Part shown: positions 14,801 through 27,800 of the stretch, piece after piece | Position numbering within the stretch: position 1 is the stretch's first letter | Layout of the letters: every line of letters begins with the position of its first letter | NCBI GenBank assembly: GCA_014706295.1 | Contig: JACSVZ010000008.1 | Location: 15,712,159 to 15,776,158, forward strand | From: Lycocorax pyrrhopterus obiensis | Lineage: Eukaryota; Chordata; Aves; Passeriformes; Paradisaeidae | DNA: 64,000 bases | Direction of reading: 5' to 3' | Notes under the pieces: generated by a model | Databases searched by the model: none | What the model saw: only the letters and a program-made list of their open reading frames with translations | What the model was told of the DNA's origin: nothing | Made by a program: the position numbers and the translations under genes

Positions 14801-17800
14801 GGTGGGAAAGAGCTTAGAAGCTTCCAGGAAGAAACAAAGCCACAGTGGGTTTGAAGAGATGATGAGTGTACTTGAACATTTATTCTTAAAAATTCTATCA
14901 CAAAAATACTTATGGGAAGATAACAGATGCTAAAACGTTTGCAGAGAGACTACACTTACTTCAATTACCAATGAAAAATACAACTGCTTTAAAAAGCGAG
15001 AAGGGCATGAGAGGATCATAATGGTTCCTGGGAAAGAAAAGACTGTCCAGAAGAATGGAGAAAAGGCAAGTGGGTGCATGCATTAGTAGATGGGTAACAA
15101 ATTGGTGGACTGTAATTTGATATGTAAGAAAAAGAGTAGGAGTTATAAACCAACTCTAAGAACCAGATAGTTCTGAACACACTGCAAGGACATTGTATTT
15201 CAAAACATCCATTCACCTTAACTTCAGAGCAGAATCCTCTGCTTGTGCACTGAAAGCCTCTAATCAATGATGTATACAGGTAATGAATGGCGAAATACCA
15301 GTTAGAAGCATTACACCACTCAAAATTAAAAATGCAAGGGGTAAAGCAAGCAATCAAGGCAGTCTAACAAGAGAACAAGGCATTCCTAAAACAAACATTC
15401 CAAACCATGACAGGACTTCCAGTACTCCCAAAACTGACATGTTTCCTCCAGGATTTCAGTGCAGGTGAATCAGTGGAGATTGAGAGTAGTTTCAAAATCT
15501 AAGGGCATCTATGAAGTGGACACAATGCATTCCTTCTTCACATTGGCAATTCTACATTTAAGGAAAAAAATTCCTTTCTAGAGTGTAATATAGGAAGACT
15601 ATAAGAAGACTTTACCATAACAGAAATTAAATGAGGGAAAAATCAGCCAATTACAATTCTGTTTTTCTAATGTAACTACTCAAGATACCTAATTTTATAA
15701 AAAAATCAGTTCCAAGGATTATTTTAGAGAAACTCAAACATTTCTCTCCCTCTTCCGTCATTTTTCTAGCAAACCAATGGGGTGATTCACAAACAAGTGA
15801 ATAACTCATCTTTTTGGCAACCCTCTGCAGTGAATACTCTGTATATTTGCAACAAGCTACCCTAAGCCTTATTGTTAAATTTCCAGCAAGCGTGACAGTA
15901 ATATTAAAAATACCCAAGAAGAAAATAAAAACTTGCAAAAAGTAAGAAAGCCACAACTGGTGTGTGTGCAGGTAGTTTGTTTGTTTGTTTAAGAGCCAGA
16001 GAACAGCACTTCCTTCAGTCTCAGGGAGATTCTCTTTGAACCAATTAATGAAAGATTAGACACTCAGAAGGACAAATTGAAAACAATTGAAAAAGCTAGA
16101 AATCCTTTCTATTACATAACTTGTCTGACTAATTCCACACCAAAACACAGGCTGAGCTCCAAACTGGAGAAAAAGACTAACAGAATATAGTACCTCTTGT
16201 TTTCTCTTAGCATTTAACAGAAGAACCTAGTGTCTAACCTCATTTTTTTGTTTGCACAGGCAACAGGACACAGTAAAATAGCAAACTGTGGCAATAAAAA
16301 CACACAGCTCAATTTTGAATTATCACATTTGAAATGACTCACTACAAGCTACAACCTCAGCACCCACCAAGTTCTGAATACAAACTGTGTTTTCTGACTT
16401 AAAAACACTGTCAAGAAGAGGTATTAAAAATAATAAAATTGGTACAGGAGTCCTGAAGTCCAAGGGGATTCCAGACAATGACAGATCTCACATCAGACCA
16501 GACTTACTGGCAACGCACTGTGTACAGTAAAGTACCTGCACGTGTTCCATATTGGTAGTATCATATGTGATTTCACAGTGTGAATAAATAATTATTTAGG
16601 CCACAAATCCACATTCACATTCTTCTCAAAATAACTCTGACCAGAGCCTGGGAATTGCCAGCAAGGGCCTTAAAGGAGGCAACAGTACCCTTTCAAAATG
16701 TCCCCCCTGTTAAAGGAAGACTCTCATACAAAGGAATTAGGTGTCTCTACAGATAAAGCCTGAAATATATGAACCAAGTCCAAGCAATAAAAGCCTTGCC
16801 TATGCAAGTCTGCAGAACCCAGAACAGCAACATCTCACTATGGTGTAAATAACTACAATCATCACAAAAATGTTAGCTACTGTTGTGATATGTTAGCTTT
16901 GTTTTACATGTCAGAAAAGAGCCTGAAGATTGCGAATACACACAATTTACTGAAGTATTTTCTCCTTTTATTGCAACAAGTGGATGACAGCAGAGAGAGT
17001 AACTGCTGCTTGATTTAATTCGGTCAGGAGAGCTCAAGGAACTAGGTCAAGACCCAGAAGAACATGCACTCATACACTGAACCGGTGGAGAAAAGTTGGC
17101 TAAAAGCATCTCAAAATTGAAAAAAACCAATCATCTTTGCAAACATGAGTCTGACTTGCAGAGCCATGCAAACCAATCCCATACACCTCTGCCAAACTAG
17201 AGATGTCTTTATTTCCACACCGATATGTGCTCCTTTCCAGCAAGCTAACATGTACAACAAGACTTAAAGCAAAACACTATATACATATATATATGCTTTG
17301 CCCTATGCACAATGCTTATTTCTACATCTCAGAATTCACAGCTCTTCAAAATGCTAACACAGTTCCCCTTCTCTACAGTAGCAGAATTTAAAACTTAATC
17401 TGCTCTGGAAAGCCTATGGTTAATGCAAAATGTACTTTCTGGTACTAAACCAGTGAAAACTGAATACTTGTCCATAGCACAACATGGCCAGACTCCAACT
17501 CAATTCAATATAAATTGCATTCTCTGATCATGTAAGGCCAATATTCAGAAGAGAACAAAGTTTTGCAGTTCCAGATAGGGAGATACCAACGAGGCAGGTG
17601 ATGGTTACAAAGATCAGCAATAACAGGAAAAGTACTGACACTGGCCTGAAGAAACAGGAGATAAAAGGAAAAGTAGAAAGAGTTTGTGTAATTTCTGTTA
17701 ACTGTGTATCTGGCTCTGCTTAGTGCAAACATCACCTGAATTCCACGGTCACAATGCAGTAAAATATCAAGTTGTGTTAAAAAGAAAAAAAAAATCAAGC

Positions 17801-18438
17801 AAAGAGCTAATAGCTATATGTTAATTACAAATATAAATTACTATCAGCAGAAAGGAAATAAAACGACTCTTGAAGCAGGCACACTGTTGTTAGCCGACTT
17901 CTTTGTGACAGTGTTAAGGCCCTCTTGCTACCCTATTGCAAAAGAAAGAGCTAATTTACTAGAAAAACGACAAATGCCAAGAATCAGACAAGGAAAATGG
18001 ACTGCTCTATGATGGCTTACATGGCTTTACATGAGTAGCTTTATAGAAATTACAAAAACCTCTATGAAATCTTAGTGTACTTCAATCACAGCATGCGGGA
18101 ACCGATGCAGTTATTCCCAGCCAAGTCTGCAGTTTGTTTATAGAAAATAGTTTTCAGATGTCCAAGAGCAATCCCACAAAATCTACTCAGAAGAGCAGCA
18201 CCACAATACCACGAGTGCATGCAGGTGAAAACTCACCTGAAAGACAGCTTTGTCTTAAGAACGCCGGTGAACTTACAGTTTCAATCTTTGGTCAAGTATT
18301 ATCACGTCAATGAATCCTACATAGGAATTCTCTCTGCTGCCCTGACTTTCCTTCTGCAGACCTCCTCACCTACCATCCCCCTTGCCACACAACTTCCACG
18401 AATCCAAAGAGCATCCCAATGAAACAGGGTGACCTCAC

Positions 18439-18616
18439 CTTTCATTTTGACTGTGGGGGAATTGGGTCCAGCCGATTGCTTCCTCCATCCTCTCCAGTTC
18501 TGGCAAAGGCTCTCTGCCTCAGAGATGAAGGAACAAAGAGAGTCTTCTTCAAAGCGATCGGAGTCTTCAAATGAAAACCTCTCCCCGTCCTCCCACTCTG
18601 CGAACATGAGTTCCAT
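18439..18616 (-). CDS. ZSWIM8: ZSWIM8 coding exon 1 (N-terminal 59 residues)
   Basis: ZSWIM8 (EBAX family) is the substrate receptor of a cullin-RING E3 ubiquitin ligase. It is known for target-directed microRNA degradation through Argonaute turnover. The minus-strand translation begins MELMFAEWEDGERF and continues through SFEDSDRFEEDSLCSF, SEAESLCQNWRGW and QSAGPNSPT, which I recognise as the highly conserved ZSWIM8 N-terminus. The ATG is at 18,616-18,614. The exon is 178 nt (59 codons plus one base) and ends at a good donor, AAAG|GTGAGG. After NSPT this copy has VKMK instead of the long glycine-rich linker I recall in human. The leftover G would form the Asp that precedes GLVIPL if the next exon starts with AT. 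The SWIM zinc finger and the rest of this roughly 1,800-residue protein lie outside the window. Confidence 0.93.
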
Positions 18617-18884
18617 CACATCCGACAGGCGACGTGGGGGGAAAAGAAGAAAGACAGGAACAGCACTGCTCACTTTTAACAGGCGAATGGACTTGAGGGC
18701 TCTTGCAATACTTAAAATCTCGGTTTTGATTTGATCCCCATACTACAGTACCAGGAAAAAACAAAGTCAGCGCTGTCTGAGGTGGGAGAAGCAGGAAATA
18801 ACTAAGGGGCAGCTCGTAAAAATTCCATGGGGGAAAAAAAAGTTATTTAAAAAGTTAAAAAATGCTTATGTCCACAGAATGTAC

Positions 18885-19800
18885 TTGAGGCGGAGGGGAC
18901 CGGTTAGTCCATGAGAGCTGCCTCCAGGCGGGACAGGTGCCTGCAGGGCACACGGAGGGTCCGAAGGCTCCCGGCGCTGCAGGACGAGGGAAGGGGCCGG
19001 CTTCCTCCTCCGGGGCTCCCGCGGGGGAACCGCCGGTGTCTGTGCGCAGGGCCGGGTCTCCCTGAGGTTGTGCTTGTCTCACTCCCGGCGCAGGAACCGA
19101 GGGGAGGGCGGGCAGGGGCACCGCGGGGGCTGGAGGGGAACAACTTCCCTCCCGCTCGCGGGGGCTTAAAAACGGCCCGGTGGGGCCGGAGGGCCGGCGC
19201 GACCTCGCGGCTGCTCGTCACGGGCACCGGCACCGGCAGCGGCGCGGGCGGGCAGGCGGCGGCTCCGGCCTCACGGGGGCGCGGGCGGCGGCCGGCGGGG
19301 AGCGCCCGGCGCTGGTCAGGCGGGCAGGGCGGGGGCAGCCTGTCGCCGCTCCGGTCGCGGTGGCCCCGCGGTGTCTCTATGAGCCCATGGCCGGCGGGCC
19401 CCGCTGGACGCCCCCGAGCCCGGCGCGGCCCCGGCTGTTCGCGGCCCCGGCGGGTCCCGTCCCTGCCCGGCGCGGGCACCAAGATGGCTCCGCGCTTCCC
19501 AGCTTCACCTGCGACACCCCCCGCCAGCTGAGCGCCGCTTCCGCCGCCGCGCTTCCGGCTTCCGCCGCGCGGGGCATGCCGGGCGGGGCCGCCGGTGCCA
19601 GCCCGGCCGGGGAACGCGGGAGAAGGAGCCCGGGTGTCCCCAGGGATTCGCCGCCCAGCCCAGCTCGGCCGGCGCCTGCCTGCCGCTGCGCACCCAGCGG
19701 CTCGCTTGGAGCGGCTGTAATACAACAACAGCCTGTGCATTGTGCCTGCCCGCACCGCCAAAGGCAGCGGGAGAGCGCTAGCTGTGCTAAAATCTGGGGG
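18885..19800 (-). promoter_or_regulatory. ZSWIM8: CpG-island promoter and 5' region of ZSWIM8
   Basis: A sharply GC- and CpG-rich block stands out from AT-rich flanks and begins about 270 bases upstream of the ZSWIM8 start codon. No convincing splice acceptor lies just upstream of the ATG, so the 5' UTR probably runs unspliced into this island. Long open frames on both strands here, up to 285 codons, are expected from GC-rich sequence poor in stop codons and show no recognisable domain. The exact transcription start cannot be placed. A divergent plus-strand transcript is possible but unsupported. Confidence 0.75.
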
Positions 19801-20207
19801 TTACCCCGGAACGCACCGAAGATGAGTTGCATGAGGTAGAAATCACTCAGCTGTGATCATCTGATTGGAGATGAAAGAAATATTTGAGTTCTCAGTAACA
19901 TTTTCTCTTAGAAGAAAAAACAAACAGCAGGAAAGGAGGTTGAGGGGAAAAAAGGAAGTGAAGTGAGGGTACCGTGGCTCGAATAAGTCCTGTTCAAGTG
20001 CAGGGACCGCTTTCCTCCGGCCGAGAAATCCCCTCGCTCTCTCAGCAGGGGCCGAAGGGAATGAGGGGTCTGAGGAGCTGCTCGGGTCTGAACAACCCCA
20101 GAATTCAAACAGAGGAAATAACTCACGTCCCAGGTCCGTGAGAAATTGCATAGGTTAGGTAAGGTCTTCCTATCCTGCCCACTCTAAAAGCAGTGGAGAT
20201 GAGGTCC

Positions 20208-20224
20208 TTTTTTTTTTTTTTTTT
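20208..20224. repeat. Poly(T) tract
   Basis: Seventeen consecutive T. No source element is recognisable next to it. Confidence 0.85.
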
Positions 20225-23200
20225 CTGTAATTCTATTTCTTGAAGATCTAGTTCATTGCTTCATTGTGAGAGTTGAGTGGTAAAATACCAAAGAGTAAGT
20301 TCTCTCTTTAAGCTGAGTACATGTCAGCCAAACAGCTGGACTTACACCTCCCTCCCCGTGTTTGTACAGAGAGGAAAAGCAAATGATGGGGCAGGGGGGA
20401 AAGCTAGGGAAAAAATTATGACATACTAAGAAATGGTAAATGTAGAGCTGAGAGAAACTGAAATGCATCTGGGAACACTCACTATCTCCCTCAACACACT
20501 GTAGTCCTTGATCCATATTAATTGATGAGTCCTCATAGAGGGTCCCAAGTGATGCACCCTGGATCTTAAAGGAAACTTCCTACATGGTTTGTCCTAACAA
20601 TGGTAATGCGTCTCCGTTTAAGATTTTGAACACGAAGATGCTTTTCTGCAGCATCCATCAGCTGTAAGAGCTATGGTTACTTGTTGAAATGTCAGATACT
20701 TCAGTGCTACCAAGGCAGATATCCCACAGGTGCACTGGGCAGGGAGGCAGGACACCGGGCGAGCCAGCTACAAGGCAATGTGCTGCAGCACAGCATGCCA
20801 AGTTCTGGCTCGTGTGCTGCCTAATCCTACACAAAAGTTGTCTTGTGCTGATGCCTGACCCGATCAAATCTGTACTGCCAAATAACCTGTTAGTGCACCA
20901 CACCAGCAGTAATTCGGGAGAGGGACACACCTGCCTGATAATGGGAACTCTGGTGGGTTACATCAATAGCACTCTGAATCAAGGGCATTGCAGAGAATCT
21001 CTGCCACGTGAGAAAGCAAAGATGTGCAAAGGCATTGCAATACTTTGTGCAGTGTTGCGTTAAAGAAGGATTTCACCTTAGGAAAGGTGTTTCCCTTGTG
21101 AGAGAAAGGTATTTAGAAGATTGTAGGAATTTCAAAGAATGAAAAAATACAGCTGAAATTTTGGAGAGTATTTTGATGGGGGAAAGGAGATGATAAAAAA
21201 AAAGAAAAAGCATTGTGTCCGAGGAGTGAAGAGGTACCAGGTGAAATTCAGCACCCTGACTCAGGTGTTGTGGCACTTGAAATGACAGAAATGGGCAGGG
21301 AAACACAGTGATGCCATAAGTCTGGTGCTGCTCACCAGTATCTTTTGACGACATTATGTGCAACACAGCACTGTTAGATTTTACCTAAATCCAGTAGAGA
21401 ATACACATTACATCAAGAAAGGGCAGAGGAGAGGAGGAATATTAGGCAGTACTAATTATAAGGGGGCTTCAGTACATTATGTTTGATTCCATTAAATTGT
21501 AACAATCCTCACTCCCATTCCTCCTTCTTCCAGGTTTGGGATACAAGTTATGGAGATTTCCAAAGAAATCTTGCTTTCCCTTTCTTAAACATCACAGGCT
21601 GAAAGCATGGAAGAGGTGATGAAAATAACAAGGCAAGCAAAGCAGAGTGCACATTTGCACTTTTATCTTAAAGTGCATTTCAAGACACTGTAAAAATGTG
21701 TCTTCTGGCTTGTGCAGACCAGGCCTGGGTGTGTTGTTGCCTTGGCCAACATGAGGGAGTGCAGGTGTGAGTGCTTCGCTTCTCCTTGTCCTCATGGTTT
21801 GGAAAGGCTCACAAGTTCATAAACACTCATCCATTTTTTTTCCAGCTGGCTTATTGCATGAGACAGGCATGTATTTTCCCTTGTGGGTCTTCCAACAGAC
21901 AAAAACTAGGGACTGTGAAAAATAATATCTGACAATTTCAGCAGTGTTCTGCTAGGAAGAAAAAAATTCAGTAAGAAATCCTGCAGAAACTACAAGGTTG
22001 CCAATAAGATGTTTTCTCACTTACAGGGATGTACTCTTTTTTCTTTTCTTTTCTCTCTTATTTCAGAAAAAGGAAATTGCTGTTCGGAATTCCTCTGCCT
22101 CCGTTGTAGACAATTTTCAGAATGCCGCATTCCATATGAGAGAGACACATATGAGTGCACACACATACCCTAAAGCAGAATTGCAACATTTACATTCGTT
22201 TCCTGTCTTAAGATCTCACTGGGGACTAAAAATCAATGAGAGTCTGCATTGCACCCCAGAAGTGTCTGCTTTTCACTGGTGAGTCATGTGCTACTCTACA
22301 AGTCATATCCAGCATGGTTTTTATTTCTGATTGCGTGGAAAGTAAAACACATCCTTGCTATGGCTTGAATCTAATACAGACTCCCTAACAAAATACAGCA
22401 CTCTAGAGATTTTCACTGCTAGTGCAGTGGGACCCAGCTGTTCAGCTCCATTCTGACTCAACAAAGATTTCATTGTCTGTTTGCATGCGATAATACACTC
22501 AGAAATGACAAGCAAAGGCAAATTCTTTAAAGCACACATATGGCTTTGTGTCTAAGTAATATATTGGATGTGCAGAATAATAGTTTCTTGTGCTCTGGAA
22601 CTACGGCATTATGGCAAACTGCCAAAAGTTCCTGTTCCTCCTAGATGATCACTGTTTCATGCTATACTGATCACTTAATTAACAACTAGTAATAATTAAT
22701 AACAGATACTAAACATCTCCACAGACATAACAACCAGCCACCATTATTTATTTCAAAACACTAGGGCTGTACAACAGATGGAGCAAAGAACTGCTTTAGC
22801 ACAAAAGAAGGGACAGCACACAGCTCATTGCTCCTTGCTCTTCTTACTAGGCGAATGGCTGTGCAAGATGCATAGAGCTTTTCCAGACAATGCATACTAG
22901 GAAGCTGAAAGCAGAGCTGTCCTGAGGAATCACAAGCTAAATTTCCCCCATTTGGATCAAGCATTTTCCAGTCTTTGACTAATCCTTTCCACAGAAGACT
23001 TTGAGCTGATGTTGTCCAAGGTTCTGTCTCTGGGATCTTAAAGAATATGAACGTGTGCCTGATTAAAGCCTTATTCAAAACTGAATTCACCATTCGTGAG
23101 ATAAGTGACTGGTACGTACATACATACATGGAGAATAGAGTCAGTAGGGGAACACTTTGCAACAGCTGTTAAAATTATTGTTATACAGCAGGAGACAACA

Positions 23201-26200
23201 GTTATGGCTAAGACCTCATGTATGAACATAACTGCTACTCTTCAGAAAGATAAGATGGCATTTACAGATAATATTGCCTGCAAGGATTACTGAGCATATG
23301 TTGTCTGGCATTTTGTATTTCACAGGATACAAGTATATTTTCCTCTTCCTTTCACACTAACCTGTGGGAGCATTTGTTTTTTGGTTTTTTTTCACACTTT
23401 CTTCTGCCATTACCAAAGCTGACAGTCTGGCAGGGTCTAATGTGCACTATACATTCACAGATAAGAGCACCAAGCTAAAGGGAACTGAAATGTTCTCCAT
23501 TTTGCAGAGGGGAAAGAAAACAACTGTTACACTGCAAGTTCTCTTTTTTCTCAGTCAATATCACATTTGGACATTTCCTCAGCTATGTGAAAAGATTGTG
23601 AAAGCAGTATAATATCTTTCTCGTTTGTCTAGAGAGCAGGTCAGATACATCATTTATGTAAACTCAGCAATTGATAACTCAGTTTGTCTTGACAGTATAT
23701 TACCCTATCTAGCAATGTTATACACTTGAAAGCTTCCTAAGTACTCCAAGAAGCTTCTTTTGATGCAGGCAAAACATAGGTTCCTTGGCTTATTTTCAGT
23801 TCACCAAAAAATAATCAAGGAAAATTGCTAAATGTGACATTCCTTCTCTAGCAATCTACAATTTTAGAAATCAAAAACAGTAATTAAAAATAACAAGTGC
23901 TGCTGACCCTTAACACACCTTTTCTGCAGAAGACAGGCTTCTGTATTTGTTTTTGAGGGTACAATCAGCTGGTAAGTAAAGGATAACTGTTAGGGAATAT
24001 AGGAAGCCCACTTGTTCATGTCAAGGCCAACCAAGCAGATCCTGGCTAACTGAAGTAATGCTCTGCTGTATTTACATGCTTCTCACATCTTCAGGAGCAG
24101 AAGCTTTCCCCATGCTCCTTCAGATGAAACTGGCCATAGCAAAATTTGTACTATAGCTGCTTCTTAGCAGTAAAGTCTTTCAAAATATAAATAACAAGTA
24201 CATTAGTACTTAAATATAGGGATAAAAAATTGCTAAGAAAAGGTGATTCTAAAATGCAAGAACAAAAGTGTACCATATTATGGACAGTAAAATGGTATGT
24301 ATTCTCCACAGCCTTTCCCTAGAAAAATAATCTAACCATGGAGTTAGGGGTATGAAGGGCTTTATTTTAAAAATTGCACTCGTGCTACCTCTCATCAGAT
24401 CCCAATGGGAAGTTCAATCATCAGTTAAACTGTCAATCCAACATAAGGTTCTCTCTTACAAATAGCGTGGTTGCTACAACCACGCAGCAATGCTCCATTT
24501 AAGAAAACATGCCTTGACAAGTTTTGTGCTCGTGAGTGTGGGTAAGGGTCAGTGCTGTTCCAGTTACATTTGTTTAACTGGCTTCTTTTGTGTAAGAAAG
24601 AGGAGACACTAACAAAGATATTATGCATTTCACGATGACTGAAAATTACCTGGACTGCTAGATACAGAGATAACACCTCAGTCACTTTTCTTTTTCTGTA
24701 ATAAGTGAGGGGGGAAAAATTTCCCTAGACCTACTGACTTGAGCAAGTAGGATTTATTGCAGAGTGCTCTGTAAAACAAACCAGTCAAGACTTAAAGTTA
24801 TCTGAATGCTTATTGGTAACGAGTGTTCACCTATTTCACCTGCAGATCTCATATCCCTGATGTATTCAGGAGACAAGCTCTTTCAACAGGATCCTCCTTT
24901 ACGAGACTTAGGGATTCCCAGATTAAATCAGTTGCTTCTATTTTCATCTCTCTTCTCTAGGCAGGTGACCAACCCTTAGCAGGTACTGACAGCTGGTTGT
25001 TTTGTGCACTGCCTCAAAGGCTAACAGCTTTTTTAGTCAGATCTTCATTTTCAGCCATGTTCCTGCAAAATGCCATGACAAGATCCTATAAAACTCACTA
25101 TCCAAAACTTTAATGCATTTCCCAAGATATTTCACATGTCTTCTTGAGGGAAGGTAACTAGATTTGTGTAATTCTATCATCACATTTAGCGTTAAATCTA
25201 GCAAACTATTTATTTAGAATGGTTAAATGTAATAGTAGTAGGAGTTTAGTGAGTAGTGGCACACTCTTTGCTTGTTTATTCAGGAATCTTGTGTGTGGAC
25301 ACTCCTGACTCATCTAAACAGAAGCATCTGATTCAAACAGAATCAAATAGATGCATCACCGCTAAATGTCAACCACGAAGTTGCATCAGTTTAACCAAGT
25401 TGTTAAGCCCATGTAACTGCGAAGACAAGCCTTGCAGGACAATAAAGATTTCTCAAGTGTAAATCAACCTAGGTGTGGCTTAAACATGTGGGGAGTTAAA
25501 ATGGTTTCTGTTGAGACTTCAGCATAATTGTGCTGAATAACAGAATCTGCTTCTTAGTCTTGCAAGAGGTAGCAAAATGGTAAACCTGAAGCAAAGGAGC
25601 TTTCCTGTGGTATGTTTGGTTACTAGTTCTAGAATCCCACAATCAGAAGTTATAATCCTGCTTTACCTCCAGCAAGCCTGTACGTGCGAGTGGGGAGGGG
25701 GGAAAAAGAGTAAGGAACTAACCTTTAAAAGCACGTTTTCTTCTTTTCATACAGCTCTGGTTTAAGCAGAGCAGATTAGTTAAATTGCAAAGCAAAGGGT
25801 TTTGTTGTTGTTTGAAGTGGTTTTGTCCTGTTTCCAAGAAGAAAGTAACAGAAAAGAATAAATTTTTGCCGTGGTTTCAGCTGAGTTGTCCACTTACATT
25901 GCCACAGTAAATCTCCCACACTCCCAGTCTCTGCAGTGACGAGGGTGTGCTGTCCAGGCTGGCACGTGGGCAAACAGGACGGCAACGCTGCTGCGCGACC
26001 TCTCCTCATGGAAACCCTTGGCAGCTACCTGCTGCTGGCTCCTGAGCCCCAGTGCTGCCAGGGGCTGGCAATCAAAACACCCTCAGCAAACACTTCCCAA
26101 CAGGATTAACTTGCTGAAATTTTAATTCCTGCCAACTTGTTTCTTCTGTTGGACAGCAACTGAACATGAGCCCAGCCCTGAGTTTCACCTGTTCCCGGCT

Positions 26201-27724
26201 CAGCCCTTGGAGCTGCAGCTGCCCTGATGCATGCATGAAGGCCACTGCAGATACAATGGGATAGGGGAAACAAGGCCTTTTGCTTAGCTGACAGAGCGAC
26301 ACAGCTTCATAGCTTCTTATTAGTAAACCTGAGCCAAGGAAGTTGGTTCTTCCTGTCAGGTTACAGACTAGTTTTGAAAATCTGCAAAGAGAACAGTGCC
26401 TTTTATTTCTAGCAGAATGTGTGGGATTTGAAAAGCAGTGAGGAGAAGATCAAGTGGTGCACTGGGGTCTCACCAATTTGTCTGTCCTATGCCTGTTCTC
26501 CATCAGCACATCGTAAATCCAAAGGTTTTTCTAAACATAAATTACTCCAGGTGGACCATCCACATACTTAAAGATACATTTTGCTGGCTCTACTTCCTCT
26601 TTTCACTTTTGCACATGAACAGAATTCCACAGAAACCTCCTGCCAATGCTTGGAACCCCTTCTAGACAGGCCAGTTTAAGAGTAGCATGGGACCCAGCCC
26701 AGCAAACCAAGGCAATTTGAGCAGTATACTGTCTTCCTCCACTAGAAAGAGGAAATTGTACACAAGTAAGAATTTTTTTAATGTCAGTAGTGATACCTGA
26801 ATGGCCTTCTTCCTCTCTCCCAATGAATATGGTAGCTATCCTAGTTAGAAAACGACATGAAGAAAGCTCCATTTTTTCTCCTCATTCATATTTCAGTTTC
26901 AAAATCCAAAGCTATCTTACAGCAGGCAATCTGAAACAAGTAAGCTCATGGCACACACTCCTCCCAAGCCTTTTCACCACAAAAAGGCAGCAATCAAGTG
27001 CTTTAATGCAAAGCAATATTTGACAGACTTGTAACATTAACCACAGCTTCAACATTGTTTCTTTTCCAGGCAGTGACTACAGAAGAGCACTGCAGAACTG
27101 ATGGGATGAAACGGTGCCTGCTGACCCATGGAAGGCCAGATAAAATGCCTGAACTCTGCTTCCCAGTTTTGCACAAGCAAGAAATGCAGGTAGGTGTAGA
27201 AAACCCCAAAGGCCGACATGAAGCAAGGAAACTGTTAACCACAAGCAGTTCTTTCTTCAGTGAGTGCATGTCAATTCCCAACAGCAGGCTGGAGTCAGTA
27301 CATGCAAAAACTTACACACTATAATTCTTGGAGTCTGCAGGCATCAGCTACAACAAGCCCCAGTCTAACCCTAATGACTTGGAAAAGTCAGTGCAGACCT
27401 TGCAAGGAGCTGGACTGTGTTTCAAGACAGACTTTTCGTACAGAAATGCAGGTTTCAGCAGTGAGGCGGCATGGGTGGAGTATAACAGTGTTCTTGAACC
27501 AATGGCTCATTCAAACTGCATTTCTCTTGTCCCACTTCCACTTTTCCAGAGGCTGGCTTTGACTCACAAGAGTGATGACACATGAATCGTAGACTAAAAG
27601 GAGACTAAGTCATGCCGAACAAATTTGTATAGAAAGATCACCTTTAACAACAAATTAGAAATCTGATGTATTAAAACCTGTTAACTTTTAAATGCAATGA
27701 GCTGACCTGCTCTTTACTTGTTCC

Positions 27725-27800
27725 AAATGTGTGGCATTTGAAACAAGTTGAACAACACAAATGTTCCAAATGTTCCAAAAAGTGTGGCATTTGAAGAACT
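27725..27800. repeat. Short local direct repeat
   Basis: The 13-mer TGTGGCATTTGAA occurs twice about 50 bases apart, and the motif ATGTTCCAAA is repeated between the copies. This looks like a small imperfect local duplication. No function is apparent. Confidence 0.6.

Larger units (their letters stand above)
1..18438 (-). other. ZSWIM8: ZSWIM8 first coding intron, 5' part (donor at right end)
   Basis: The splice donor of ZSWIM8 coding exon 1 (minus-strand AAAG|GTGAGG) lies at 18,438-18,437. I could not find on the minus strand the next exon expected from the mammalian protein, which starts with a GLVIPLVELS-like stretch. The whole left part of the window is therefore read as intron 1, at least 18.4 kb. 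It is AT-rich with scattered short chance frames and simple repeats, and I see no convincing exon of another gene on either strand. A divergent or very short exon could have been missed, because the search was by eye. Confidence 0.6.

Noticed and set aside
18904..19839. Long open frames on both strands (up to 285 codons) in the CpG island near 19 kb
   Set aside because: Low-complexity Gly/Pro/Arg/Ala products in several overlapping frames, no domain, no splice logic. This is typical of GC-rich promoter DNA with few stop codons.
22761..23162. Minus-strand 133-codon frame
   Set aside because: No recognisable motif and no exon structure around it. Could be decayed repeat sequence, but it cannot be assigned.
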